Source: Leucobacter sp. Ag1
GTDB taxonomy: Bacteria > Actinomycetota > Actinomycetes > Actinomycetales > Microbacteriaceae
Direction of reading: 5' to 3'
Assembly: GCF_000980875.1 (NCBI RefSeq)
Contig: NZ_LAYO01000101.1
Coordinates: 1-64,000 of the forward strand
DNA length: 64,000 bases
The notes under the pieces were generated by a model. The model ran no database searches and was not told the DNA's origin. It saw only the letters and a program-made list of their open reading frames with translations. Of the stretch, positions 55,847-64,000 are shown piece after piece. Both the position numbers and the translations under genes were made by a program. The stretch's first letter is position 1. The number at the start of each line of letters is the position of its first letter.

Positions 55847-57136
55847 ATGACTCAGGAACGCGCGGGCTGGGGGCGGGCGGCGCGGACGACGGGACGCGTC
55901 GTACGCGAGACGCTGCTCACCGTCGCCGCCCTCGGGGGCGCCGCGTGCATCGTGCTCGTGATCCTCGCGTTCACGGGCGGCTACTCGCTCATCATGTTCA
56001 AGACCGGATCGATGTCGCCGACGATCCCGACGGGTTCCGTCGCGCTGGTGCGCGAGATCCCGGCGTCCGAGGCGAAGGTCGGCGACGTGCTCACGGTCGA
56101 CCGACCGGGCAAGCTCCCGGTGACCCACCGCGTCACCTCGGTCGCGCCCGCCGACGGTGACCCGGGCGAGCGCGTGATCACCCTGAAGGGCGACGCGAAC
56201 CAGACCGAGGATCCCGAGCCCTACCGGATCGCTCACGCCCGGATCGTGATCGGTTCGGTGCCGGGGCTGGCGACGGTGATCGTCTGGTTCGGCAGCCCGT
56301 GGATCATGGGCGGGGTCACCGTCGCCGCCGCGATCCTCGTCACCTGGGCGTTCTGGCCGCGCGAGCGGGAGTACCGCGAGCGGAAGGCGGGGAAGCGATC
56401 CGCCGCTCCGGTGGCGAGCGGCGCCCTGGCGCTCGCCGCGGTGCTCGGGGCCGGCGGCCCGCTGCTCCTCTCGGCGCCGACCCCGGCCGGCGCCGCTCCG
56501 GTCGCGGCCGTTCCGATTGCGGCCGCCCCCTCGAACGCCTCCGACATCCTGAACCTGAGGTCCGACCTCGCGCCCGACGACGTGCTGCAGCTGAGTCGTG
56601 ATCGTCCGGTGTACTGGCACGTGGACGCCGACGCATCGCGGGCGCCCGGCGACGGATCCCTCTCGATCTCGCTCGCCGGGGCGGGCGATCAAGCGCTCGG
56701 GCTGCACGCCGAGGTGCGGACCTGCGCCGCGGCCTGGACCTCGACCGGATGCCGGGCAGGGGAGCAGCTGCTCCGGGCCGACGGGCCCGTACTGCTCGAC
56801 GGGCGGTTCTCGCGCGTGCTCACGGTCGCCACGCCCTTCGAGGCGCACCTGCGGATCGCGCTCACCGCGGATCCGCAGACCGGAAGCGGGGCGAACGGAG
56901 CCGATCCCGGTGCGCTCGCGCGCGGCAGTCTCACGCTGCGCGCCGATGCGGGCGAAGACACCGAGCAGGTCGGGATCGGCGGGGAGGGCCCGCTCGCCCG
57001 CACCGGCTGGGAACCCGTGCGCCTGATGGCGGCGCCGGCCGCCGCAGCCGTGGGCCTCGGGATCGCGCTGCTCGCGCGGCGCCGGGCTCGAGATACGGCG
57101 GGCGATGCCGCCTCCACCGAGGGGAGCGTCCGGTGA
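55847..57136 (+). CDS. SipW-type signal peptidase I with C-terminal domain and sortase-like tail
   Basis: The 429-aa protein begins with a transmembrane helix and the signal peptidase core GSMSPTIPTGS (catalytic Ser), VTHRVTS (His in place of the bacterial Lys, as in SipW/ER type) and LKGDANQTEDPEPY. The canonical SipW protein ends near residue 180. Here a second hydrophobic region and a 200-residue beta-rich domain follow, ending LARTG-WEP, a hydrophobic helix and RRRAR. LAxTG is the class E sortase motif. It would process proteins 1, 2 and 3. Confidence 0.85.
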   Translation: MTQERAGWGRAARTTGRVVRETLLTVAALGGAACIVLVILAFTGGYSLIMFKTGSMSPTIPTGSVALVREIPASEAKVGDVLTVDRPGKLPVTHRVTSVAPADGDPGERVITLKGDANQTEDPEPYRIAHARIVIGSVPGLATVIVWFGSPWIMGGVTVAAAILVTWAFWPREREYRERKAGKRSAAPVASGALALAAVLGAGGPLLLSAPTPAGAAPVAAVPIAAAPSNASDILNLRSDLAPDDVLQLSRDRPVYWHVDADASRAPGDGSLSISLAGAGDQALGLHAEVRTCAAAWTSTGCRAGEQLLRADGPVLLDGRFSRVLTVATPFEAHLRIALTADPQTGSGANGADPGALARGSLTLRADAGEDTEQVGIGGEGPLARTGWEPVRLMAAPAAAAVGLGIALLARRRARDTAGDAASTEGSVR

Positions 57137-57678
57137 TGCGCCGACGAAACCCGGGGTGGAGCAGGGGGATCGCTGCGATCCTGTCGCTCGGCATGCTCAC
57201 CGGGCTCGCGGTCGGGACTCCCGCGGTGCTGCGTCCCCAGCCCGTTGCCGCGGCGTGGACGGATCAGGAGAACGGGAAAGCGACCATCACGGCCGGGACG
57301 GTGCCGAACCCGACCAACCTGACGTGCACACTGAACGGCCTGCTCGGTGCGGTCGCCAGCATCACGCTGACTTGGAAGACGACCGTGCCTCCGCCCGCGA
57401 CCTTCCGTATCGGGATCGTGGCTGGAGCGAACGGGACACCGACCAGCGGCAACGTCACGGCCACGCCGACGCTCGTCTCAGGGACGCAGGACACCTACAC
57501 CGCGACGATCCCGGTGGACCTGCTCACCTCCCTGCTGACCAGCCTGCTCGGGAGCACGGCCACGCTCGGAGTATCTGGGACCGCGGGGAGCAACTGGGTA
57601 TCGCCCGGTTGGGCGAGGGCGGAAGTCAAGATCGTGCTGCTCGGCCTGCTCCTGGGCTCCAGCTGCACCCCGCTCTGA
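57136..57678 (+). CDS. SipW-type secreted protein 3
   Basis: The 180-aa preprotein starts at an ATG overlapping the peptidase stop (TGATG). It has a signal core (IAAILSLGMLTGLAVG), then the shared junction AAWTDQENGKATITAGTV. The body differs from proteins 1 and 2 and ends with LLGLLLGSSCTPL. Being directly downstream of the peptidase, it is probably one of its substrates. Confidence 0.75.
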   Translation: MRRRNPGWSRGIAAILSLGMLTGLAVGTPAVLRPQPVAAAWTDQENGKATITAGTVPNPTNLTCTLNGLLGAVASITLTWKTTVPPPATFRIGIVAGANGTPTSGNVTATPTLVSGTQDTYTATIPVDLLTSLLTSLLGSTATLGVSGTAGSNWVSPGWARAEVKIVLLGLLLGSSCTPL

Positions 57679-57687
57679 GCCGGTCGC

Positions 57688-58689
57688 TCAGCCGAGCAAC
57701 TCCGCGCAGCGGGCGATCCGATCCCGCCACCAGCGCTCGCGCTCGGTCGTGGCGCGGAAACGGTCGAGCGCGAGCGCATCGAGCGCCGGGCGGCGGACGG
57801 CGATCGCGCCGTCGACGGGGAGGAGCGGGTCGGCGGTCACATCGCCGTCGAGCAGCGCGACCGTGCCGAGTCCGCAGGCGCCCGCGAGCATCCCGTCGGG
57901 GAGCGCCGCGGCGAGGTGCAGACCCATCGAGATGCCGACCGAGGTGTCGAGCGCGCTCGACACGACCACCGGCAGCCCGGCCTCGGTCACGATGTCGAGC
58001 GCCCGACCGATTCCGCCGAGCGGCTGCGCCTTCACGATCAGCAGGTCGGCAGCACCGGCGCGGGCCACCGCGAGCGGATCCTCGGCCTTGCGCACGCTCT
58101 CGTCGGCCGCGATGCGGACCGGGGTTCCGTTCGCAGCGAGCCGGCGGCGAACCTCGGCGAGCTCAGGAACGGTGACGCAGGGCTGCTCCGCGTAGTCCAG
58201 GTCGAGCGCGGCGAGCGCGGTGAGCGCGGCGACCGCTTCGTCGATGCTCCAGCCCGTGTTGGCATCGACGCGCACGCGCGCGTCGGAACCCATCGCCTCG
58301 CGCACGGCGCGCACCCGCGCGACGTCGTCGACGAGGGACTGGCCGCGCTCGGCCACCTTGACCTTCGCGGTGCGGCACCCGGGGAAGCGGGCGAGGACCC
58401 CGGGCACCTCGGCGGCGGACACCGCCGGAACCGTGGCATTGACGTCGATCGACTCCCGCAGCGGTGCCGGGCTGCCGCCCCAGCCGAAATCGACGGCGGC
58501 GCGCAGCCAGTGTGCGGCCTCGGCGTCGCCGTACTCGACGAAGGGCGAGAACTCGCTCGCACCCATGGGCGCGTCGAACAGCACGGCCTCGCGCACCGAG
58601 ATGCCCCGGAACCGGGTGCGGGTCGGGATCGCGACCACGCGAGCGCTGGCGAGGAGCTCGTCGACGGGCACGCGCGGGGTCTGATCCAT
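57688..58689 (-). CDS. menC: o-Succinylbenzoate synthase
   Basis: The 333-aa enolase-superfamily enzyme has the barrel catalytic Lys in AKVKVAE, the metal acids in VDANTGW, YAEQPC and AADES, and the second Lys in VKAQPLGG. It dehydrates SHCHC to o-succinylbenzoate in menaquinone synthesis. The ATG at 58689 gives the usual length; the frame extends up but without start signals. It diverges from menB. Confidence 0.93.
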   Translation of the reverse strand: MDQTPRVPVDELLASARVVAIPTRTRFRGISVREAVLFDAPMGASEFSPFVEYGDAEAAHWLRAAVDFGWGGSPAPLRESIDVNATVPAVSAAEVPGVLARFPGCRTAKVKVAERGQSLVDDVARVRAVREAMGSDARVRVDANTGWSIDEAVAALTALAALDLDYAEQPCVTVPELAEVRRRLAANGTPVRIAADESVRKAEDPLAVARAGAADLLIVKAQPLGGIGRALDIVTEAGLPVVVSSALDTSVGISMGLHLAAALPDGMLAGACGLGTVALLDGDVTADPLLPVDGAIAVRRPALDALALDRFRATTERERWWRDRIARCAELLG

Positions 58690-58762
58690 GCCCCCCATTC
58701 TCGCGGGTGCGCATCCGATCGGAGTGCAATCAAATCGCAAGCGGCCTGCGTAGGCTTGAGCC

Positions 58763-59704
58763 ATGAGTGATCCCGCAGCCTCCGGCGCAGCAGCGAACCC
58801 GGTCTCCGACATCTTCGATCCCGCCGAGTGGGAGCTCGCGCCCGGCGCGGAGCGCTACACCGACATCACCGCGCACCTGAGCCGCGACGGTCGGATCGCC
58901 CGCGTCGCGTTCGATCGCCCGGAGGTGCGCAACGCCTTCCGGCCGCACACCGTCGACGAGCTGTACGACGCGCTCGAGCGGGTCCGCGTGAATCCGCGGG
59001 TCGGCGTCGTGCTGCTCACGGGCAACGGTCCGAGCCCGAAGGACGGCGGCTGGGCGTTCTGCTCGGGCGGCGACCAGCGGATCCGCGGTCGCGACGGCTA
59101 CAAGTACTCGGACGATGAAGCGACCGTGGGCTCCGAGGGCCTCGCGCGCGCCGGCCGCCTGCACATCCTCGAGGTGCAGCGTCTCATCCGGTTCATGCCG
59201 AAGGTCGTCATCGCTCTGGTGCCCGGCTGGGCGGCGGGCGGCGGGCACTCACTGAACGTGATCTGCGATCTCTCGATCGCGAGCGAGGAGCACGCGCGGT
59301 TCAAGCAGACCGACGCCGACGTGGGATCGTTCGACGCGGGCTACGGCAGCGCCTACTTCGCGCGGCAGATCGGCCAGAAGAACGCCCGCGAGGTGTTCTT
59401 CCTCGCCCGGGAGTACTCGGCGCAGCGCGCCTACGAGATGGGCGCTGTCAACGCGGTCGTGCCGCACGCCGAGCTCGAGCGCACCGGTATCGAGTGGGCG
59501 CGCGAGATCCTCGGGAAGTCGCCGACCGCGATCCGCATGCTGAAGTACGCCTTCAACGCGGTCGACGACGGGCTCGTCGGGCAGCAGCTGTTCGCGGGGG
59601 AGACCACCCGTCTCGCCTACGGCACCGACGAGGCCGTCGAGGGCCGCGACTCGTTCCTCGAGAAGCGCGAGCCCGACTGGTCGCCCTTCCCGTACCACTA
59701 CTGA
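58763..59704 (+). CDS. menB: 1,4-Dihydroxy-2-naphthoyl-CoA synthase
   Basis: The 313-aa crotonase-family enzyme has FCSGGDQRIRGRDGYKY, PGWAAGGGHSLNVICDLSIA (oxyanion hole) and the active-site Asp region in DVGSFDAGYGSAYFARQIG. It closes the naphthalene ring in menaquinone synthesis. It is longer at the N-terminus than E. coli MenB, as in actinobacteria. It is divergent from menC, with only 73 bp between starts. Confidence 0.95.
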   Translation: MSDPAASGAAANPVSDIFDPAEWELAPGAERYTDITAHLSRDGRIARVAFDRPEVRNAFRPHTVDELYDALERVRVNPRVGVVLLTGNGPSPKDGGWAFCSGGDQRIRGRDGYKYSDDEATVGSEGLARAGRLHILEVQRLIRFMPKVVIALVPGWAAGGGHSLNVICDLSIASEEHARFKQTDADVGSFDAGYGSAYFARQIGQKNAREVFFLAREYSAQRAYEMGAVNAVVPHAELERTGIEWAREILGKSPTAIRMLKYAFNAVDDGLVGQQLFAGETTRLAYGTDEAVEGRDSFLEKREPDWSPFPYHY

Positions 59705-59708
59705 GCGG

Positions 59709-61910
59709 TCAGGCCTGCGCGGCCGGTGCGGCCGGCGCCGCCTGCGCGGCCTGCGCGGCCTTCTTCGCGCGGCGCAGCTCGTGCAGCAGCGGCTCGGTGT
59801 AGCCGCTCGGCTGCGCCGCGCCCTCGACGATCAGGCGCCGCGCCGCGGTGAACGCGAGGCCTGGGGTCGCGCCGTCTGCACCGAGCAGCGCCTCGTAGGC
59901 GGGATCGGCGGCGTTCTGCCGATCCACGACCGCGGCGGTCGATGCGAGCGCCGCGTCCACCTGCTCCTCGGTGATGACGCCGTGCAGCAGCCAGTTGGCG
60001 AGCAGCTGCGCCGAGATGCGCAGGGTGGCGCGATCCTCCATGAGCGCGACGTCGTGGATGTCGGGCACCTTCGAGCAGCCGATGCCCTGGTCGATCCAGC
60101 GCACCACGTAGCCGAGGATCGACTGCGCGTTGTTCTCGAGCTCGGTCCGCACCGTCTCGGGATCGAGATCCGCGGGGCCGGCGAGCGGGATGTCGAGCAG
60201 CCGGTCGAGGCTGTGGGCACCCGCCGGTGGCAGCGCCGCCCGCTCGGCGAAGGCGTCGGCGAGGTGGTAGTGGATCGCGTGCAGCGTGCCGGCCGTGGGC
60301 GACGGCACCCAGGCGGTCGAGGCGCCCGCGCGCACGTGGCCGATCTTCTGCTCGAGCATGTCGTGCATGAGGTCGGGCATCGCCCACATGCCCTTGCCGA
60401 TCTGGGCGTGCCCGGTCAGGCCGCAGGCGACCCCGATCTCGACGTTGCGCGCCTCGTAGGCGGGGAGCCACGGGCGGGTGCGCACCGCGGCCTTCGGCAG
60501 GAACGGCCCCGCGTGCATGGAGGTGTGGATCTCGTCGCCCGTGCGATCGAGGAAGCCGGTGTTGATGAAGACGACGCGGTCCTGCGCCTCGGCGATGCAG
60601 GCCGCGAGGTTCGCGGACGTGCGGCGCTCCTCGTCCATGATCCCGATCTTGAGGGTGCGCTCCGGGAGCCCCAGCAGCTCCTCGACCCGGGAGAACAGGG
60701 CGACGGTGAACGCGACCTCGTCGGGGCCGTGCATCTTGGGCTTCACGATGTAGACGGAGCCGGTGCGCGAGTTGGCGCGGTCGCCGCGCAGGTCGTCGAG
60801 GGATCCGAGCGCGGTCATGATCGCGTCGACGATCCCCTCGGGCACTTCGCGGCCGTCGCGGTCCAGGATCGAGTCGCCCGTCATCAGGTGGCCCACGTTG
60901 CGCACGAACAGCACCGAGCGGCCGGGCAGCGAGAGTTCGCCCCCGCCGGGCGCCGTGTAGACGCGGTCGGGGTTCATCGAGCGGACGAAGGTCTCGCCGC
61001 CCTTCTCGACGCGTTCGACGAGCGTGCCGGCCATCAGGCCGCGCCAGTTGCGGTAGCCGAGCGCCTTGTCCTCGGCGTCGACCGCGGCGACCGAGTCCTC
61101 GAGATCCATGATCGTCGTGAGCGCCGACTCGAGCACGATGTCCTGCACTCCGGCGGCGTCGGTGGAACCGATGCGACCGGAGCGGTCGATCGAGATCTCG
61201 ACGTGCAGGCCGTGGTGCGCGAGCAGGATCGATGCCGGCGCTTCCGGTGCGCCCGTGTAGCCGACGAACGCAGCGGGGTCCGCGAGGCCGGCCGCGCCGC
61301 CGGCGGACGCCACGGCGAGCGCGCCGTCGCGCACCGCGTACCCCGTCGAACCGGCGTGGGATCCGGAGGCGAGCGGGGCGACGGTGTCGAGGAGTCCGCG
61401 ACCGCGGGCGATGACGGCGGCGGCCCGCGTCGTGTTGAAGGAGGAACCCGGAGCGAGGTCGCCCTCGCGCAGGATCGCGTCGGTACCGTAGAGCGCGTCG
61501 TAGAGGGAGCCCCAGCGGGCGTTGGCCGCGTTCAGCGCGAAGCGCGCGTTCAGGATCGGCACGACGAGCTGGGGGCCGGCGAGCCGGGCGATCTCGGGTG
61601 CGACGTCGGCGGTGCTCGCGGCGACCGACGCGGGTTCGGGGCGCAGGTAGCCGATCTCGGTGAGGAACGCGCGGTAGGCCGCCGGGTCCGGGGTGCCCGG
61701 AGCGGCCCGGTGGTAGTCGTCGATCCGGGTCTGCAGGTCGTCGCGCGCCCGCAGCAGTTCGGCGTTGCGCGGGGCGAGCTCGTGCACGAGCCCGCTCACC
61801 CCGGCCCAGAACGCGGCGCGGTCGATGCCGTGCCGGTCGAGGGATTCCTCGGCGAAGGCGGCGATGGGCTCCGCGACGGAGAGGTCTGCGCGGGTGGCGT
61901 GAGCGGTCAT
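59709..61910 (-). CDS. glcB: Malate synthase G
   Basis: The 733-aa enzyme has [20 protein letters not shown]-like core ([18 protein letters not shown]), the catalytic Asp region [35 protein letters not shown] and [18 protein letters not shown]. It condenses glyoxylate with acetyl-CoA. The C-terminal end is an Ala/Gln/Pro-rich tail encoded by GC-rich repeats. The start at 61910 follows AGGAG. It is divergent from the IclR regulator. Confidence 0.95.
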   Translation of the reverse strand: MTAHATRADLSVAEPIAAFAEESLDRHGIDRAAFWAGVSGLVHELAPRNAELLRARDDLQTRIDDYHRAAPGTPDPAAYRAFLTEIGYLRPEPASVAASTADVAPEIARLAGPQLVVPILNARFALNAANARWGSLYDALYGTDAILREGDLAPGSSFNTTRAAAVIARGRGLLDTVAPLASGSHAGSTGYAVRDGALAVASAGGAAGLADPAAFVGYTGAPEAPASILLAHHGLHVEISIDRSGRIGSTDAAGVQDIVLESALTTIMDLEDSVAAVDAEDKALGYRNWRGLMAGTLVERVEKGGETFVRSMNPDRVYTAPGGGELSLPGRSVLFVRNVGHLMTGDSILDRDGREVPEGIVDAIMTALGSLDDLRGDRANSRTGSVYIVKPKMHGPDEVAFTVALFSRVEELLGLPERTLKIGIMDEERRTSANLAACIAEAQDRVVFINTGFLDRTGDEIHTSMHAGPFLPKAAVRTRPWLPAYEARNVEIGVACGLTGHAQIGKGMWAMPDLMHDMLEQKIGHVRAGASTAWVPSPTAGTLHAIHYHLADAFAERAALPPAGAHSLDRLLDIPLAGPADLDPETVRTELENNAQSILGYVVRWIDQGIGCSKVPDIHDVALMEDRATLRISAQLLANWLLHGVITEEQVDAALASTAAVVDRQNAADPAYEALLGADGATPGLAFTAARRLIVEGAAQPSGYTEPLLHELRRAKKAAQAAQAAPAAPAAQA

Positions 61911-61972
61911 GCGGGACTCCTGTGTCTGGCCGACTCCGGGTCGGGGCGATGCGGTCAACCATAGCCACTTGA

Positions 61973-62006
61973 TCCACTATTCGGAGTCTTCGTTCCGTAT
62001 AGTGGA
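61973..62006. promoter_or_regulatory. IclR operator (13-bp inverted repeat)
   Basis: TCCACTATTCGGA and TCCGTATAGTGGA form an inverted repeat with an 8-bp spacer and one mismatch in 13. It lies in the 99-bp gap between divergent glcB and iclR, ending 3 bp before the iclR ATG. This is a clear candidate for the regulator's own binding site. Confidence 0.78.
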
Positions 62007-62009
62007 ATC

Positions 62010-62792
62010 ATGATCGACGATGCGCAGAGCGGAGCCGGCCCGACCGGCCAGGTGCAGTCGGTGGCGCGCGCGTTCGGACTGCTCGAGGAGCTCGCGGCCG
62101 CAGCGGTGACGGCCCCCGACGGGGCGATGCAGCTCGCCGAACTGGCAGCGCGGACGGGTCTCGCCGTCCCCACCGCGCACCGCCTACTCCGCACGCTCCA
62201 GAGCCTCGGCCACGTACGGCAGCTCGAGTCGCGCGCCTACGCGCTCGGCCCCGGGCTCATCGGCCTGGGCGAGCGGGCCACCCCGCGCCTCGCCGAGCGG
62301 GCTCGCGCGGCGCTCGTCCGCATGGAGGCGGCGGCGCAGGAGACCGCGAACCTCGCGATCCTCGACGGCGACGACGTCGCCTACATCGCGCAGGTGCCCT
62401 CGCGGCACCGGATGCGCATGTTCACCGAGGTCGGCCGACGCGTGCTGCCGCACGCGAGCGGCGTCGGCAAGGCCATGCTCGCGACCCTGCCCGAGGCCCG
62501 GGTGCGCGAGATCGTGGCGCGCACCGGCCTGCCGGGGTACACGCCGACGACGCTCACGACGGTGGACGCGCTGCTCGCCGACCTCCGCGAGATCCAGCAC
62601 CGGGGCTTCTCCATCGACGACGGCGAGCAGGAGGTCGGGGTGCGCTGCATCGCGGTCGCGATCCCCGGGGCGCACCCGCCCGCCGCGCTCTCGATCTCGG
62701 GCCCGGCGACCCGCATGACCGACGCGATCGTCCGCACCGCCGTCGACGAGCTGATCCGGGGGGCCCGGAGCCTCGGAGATCCGGCGGGCTGA
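62010..62792 (+). CDS. IclR-family transcriptional regulator
   Basis: The 260-aa regulator has an N-terminal winged HTH (about 15-75: LAELAARTGLAVPTAHRLLRT) and a C-terminal effector domain (RVREIVARTGLPGYTPTTLT, VGVRCIAVAIPGAH). Its position beside malate synthase G and the operator overlap suggest glyoxylate- or glycolate-responsive repression of glcB. IclR effectors in this clade are small carboxylates. Confidence 0.9.
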   Translation: MIDDAQSGAGPTGQVQSVARAFGLLEELAAAAVTAPDGAMQLAELAARTGLAVPTAHRLLRTLQSLGHVRQLESRAYALGPGLIGLGERATPRLAERARAALVRMEAAAQETANLAILDGDDVAYIAQVPSRHRMRMFTEVGRRVLPHASGVGKAMLATLPEARVREIVARTGLPGYTPTTLTTVDALLADLREIQHRGFSIDDGEQEVGVRCIAVAIPGAHPPAALSISGPATRMTDAIVRTAVDELIRGARSLGDPAG

Positions 62793-62844
62793 GCGCGCTC
62801 CGATGTTCGGCCGGGATCCGGCGGCGGCCGGTATCCTGGAGGGT

Positions 62845-64000
62845 GTGACTTCGAAAGCTCCGATCCGAGCGATCCCCACCGGTGATCGGGCCTGGCTGCT
62901 GGCCGCGCTGACCGACGCGCTCGACGGCGGGACCCCCGTGCTCCCCGTTCCCGACGGCTCCGAGACCGGGGCGCTGAGCGCCCTGCAGCGGCTGCCGGAG
63001 AGCGAGCTGCCCGAGGGCACCGCGCTCGTGATCCTGACCTCGGGATCGAGCGGAGTCCCGAAGGCCGTCGCGCTCTCGGCGTCCGCGCTGCGCGCCAGCG
63101 CCGAAGCGACGCACGAGCGGCTCGGCGGGCCGGGCCAGTGGATCGTGGCGCTGCCGACCTACCTGATCTCGGGCGTGCAGATGCTCGTCCGGTCGATCGT
63201 GTGCGGCAGCGATCCGGTGTTCTTCGACGACCCGAGCGGTCGACCCTTCGATCCCGCCGCCTTCCTCGACGCCTGCGACGCGGCCGACGGCGGCTCGACG
63301 GGCCGTCGCTACGTCTCGCTCGTGCCGGTGCAGTTCGCGCGCCTGCTCGAGCTCGCCGAGCAGGATCCCGAAGCCGCCGATCGGCTGCGCGCCATCGACG
63401 GCGTGCTCGTCGGCGGGCAGGCCGTGACCCTCGAGATGCGCCGCCGAGCGCACGCGCTCGGCGTGCGGCTCCGCCGCAGCTACGGCATGACCGAGACCGC
63501 GGGCGGCTGCGTGTACGACGGCGTCGAGATCGGCGACACCCGGGTGCGGATCCGCGCCGGGGAGGTGCAGCTCGCGGGGCCGAGCCTCGCGCTCGGCTAC
63601 ATCGGGGATCCGGTGCTCACCGCCGAGAAGTTCGTCGAGGAGCTCGGGCGCGACGGCGTTCCGACCCGCTGGTACCGCACGGGGGACGCCGGCGAACTGC
63701 TCGGCGGCATGCTGACCGTGACCGGTCGCCTCGACCGGGTCCTCGTCTCGGGCGGCGTCAACGTGTCGCTCGACGAGATCGAGCGGATCGCGCGCGAGCA
63801 CGAGGGCTGGGACTCCGCCGTCGCGGTGCGGGTGCCCGACGCCGAGTGGGGCGAACGGCCCGGCCTCGTGGTCGAGATCGCCGATCCGACGGGTGCCGCG
63901 CGCGCCGACTTCGACGCGATCCGCGCCGTGATCCGCGAACAGCTGGGCGCAGCGGCCGCCCCCGAGTGGTCGACCGAGATCGACCGCATGCCGCGCCTGC
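62845..64000 (+). CDS. menE: o-Succinylbenzoate-CoA ligase (3' end outside window)
   Basis: The frame opens at GTG 62845 after TGGAGGGT and is open to the right edge (385 codons). AMP-binding motifs are VILTSGSSGVPKAVALSA, SYGMTETAGGCVYDG and YRTGDAGELLGGMLTVTGR. It activates o-succinylbenzoate with CoA before MenB acts. It belongs to the menaquinone cluster, but the glyoxylate pair lies between it and menB. The last residues and stop are not in the window. Confidence 0.9.
   Translation, partial: MTSKAPIRAIPTGDRAWLLAALTDALDGGTPVLPVPDGSETGALSALQRLPESELPEGTALVILTSGSSGVPKAVALSASALRASAEATHERLGGPGQWIVALPTYLISGVQMLVRSIVCGSDPVFFDDPSGRPFDPAAFLDACDAADGGSTGRRYVSLVPVQFARLLELAEQDPEAADRLRAIDGVLVGGQAVTLEMRRRAHALGVRLRRSYGMTETAGGCVYDGVEIGDTRVRIRAGEVQLAGPSLALGYIGDPVLTAEKFVEELGRDGVPTRWYRTGDAGELLGGMLTVTGRLDRVLVSGGVNVSLDEIERIAREHEGWDSAVAVRVPDAEWGERPGLVVEIADPTGAARADFDAIRAVIREQLGAAAAPEWSTEIDRMPRL

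Noticed and set aside
59781-61964. A 727-aa plus-strand frame opposite malate synthase G
   Set aside because: Shadow frame of a well-defined enzyme gene.

Overview
The window is high-GC DNA with actinobacterial gene content and style: very GC-rich third positions, ATGA/GTGA gene overlaps, an IclR regulator beside malate synthase G, menaquinone genes, and SipW-type secretion. Cargo and host genes look like Microbacteriaceae (a Leucobacter-like genome is my guess; this is inference, not a search result). The host chromosome occupies about 1-11258 and 51931-64000. One complete siphovirus-type prophage of about 40.7 kb (11259-51930) lies between them.

Left host region. A truncated secreted metallophosphoesterase (minus strand) comes first. 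It is followed by a regulator made of two fused AraC modules, then a divergent ferric-siderophore uptake operon: binding lipoprotein, two FecCD-type permeases, ATPase and siderophore-interacting reductase. A DtxR/IdeR-like iron box lies in the divergent promoter. Next come a DUF2076 protein, a thioredoxin with an 18-G homopolymer just upstream, a GNAT acetyltransferase and a DUF4190 membrane protein, separated by strong hairpin terminators.

Prophage. It sits in the 3' part of a tRNA-Arg(ACG) gene, bounded by 42-bp direct repeats at 11259-11300 and 51889-51930. The left arm (plus strand) carries a 51-aa zinc-ribbon protein, a near-consensus LexA box, a small protein and an SRAP/YedK-like protein. 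Then, all on the minus strand and read from right to left, come terminase, portal, MuF-metalloprotease fusion, scaffold, major capsid, connectors, major tail protein, frameshifted tail chaperones, tape measure, tail tip proteins, endolysin and holin-like proteins. Two lone plus-strand membrane-protein genes interrupt this as morons. Further right, still on the minus strand, is the early block: RuvC-like resolvase, YqaJ exonuclease, RecT/Bet, HNH, replication initiator with an internal iteron array (probable origin), helicase loader, DnaB, SSB, an orphan methyltransferase and several small proteins. The immunity region has divergent XRE genes around an operator-rich 80-bp intergenic region. Repressor, ImmA-type protease and tyrosine integrase run rightward to attR.

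Right host region. It holds adenine phosphoribosyltransferase, an acyl-CoA/acetyl-CoA synthetase-like enzyme, a four-gene SipW locus, menC, menB, malate synthase G with a divergent IclR regulator and a clear inverted-repeat operator, and a menE cut by the window edge. In the SipW locus three secreted proteins share a signal-peptide motif with a signal peptidase that carries a large C-terminal domain and a sortase-like tail.
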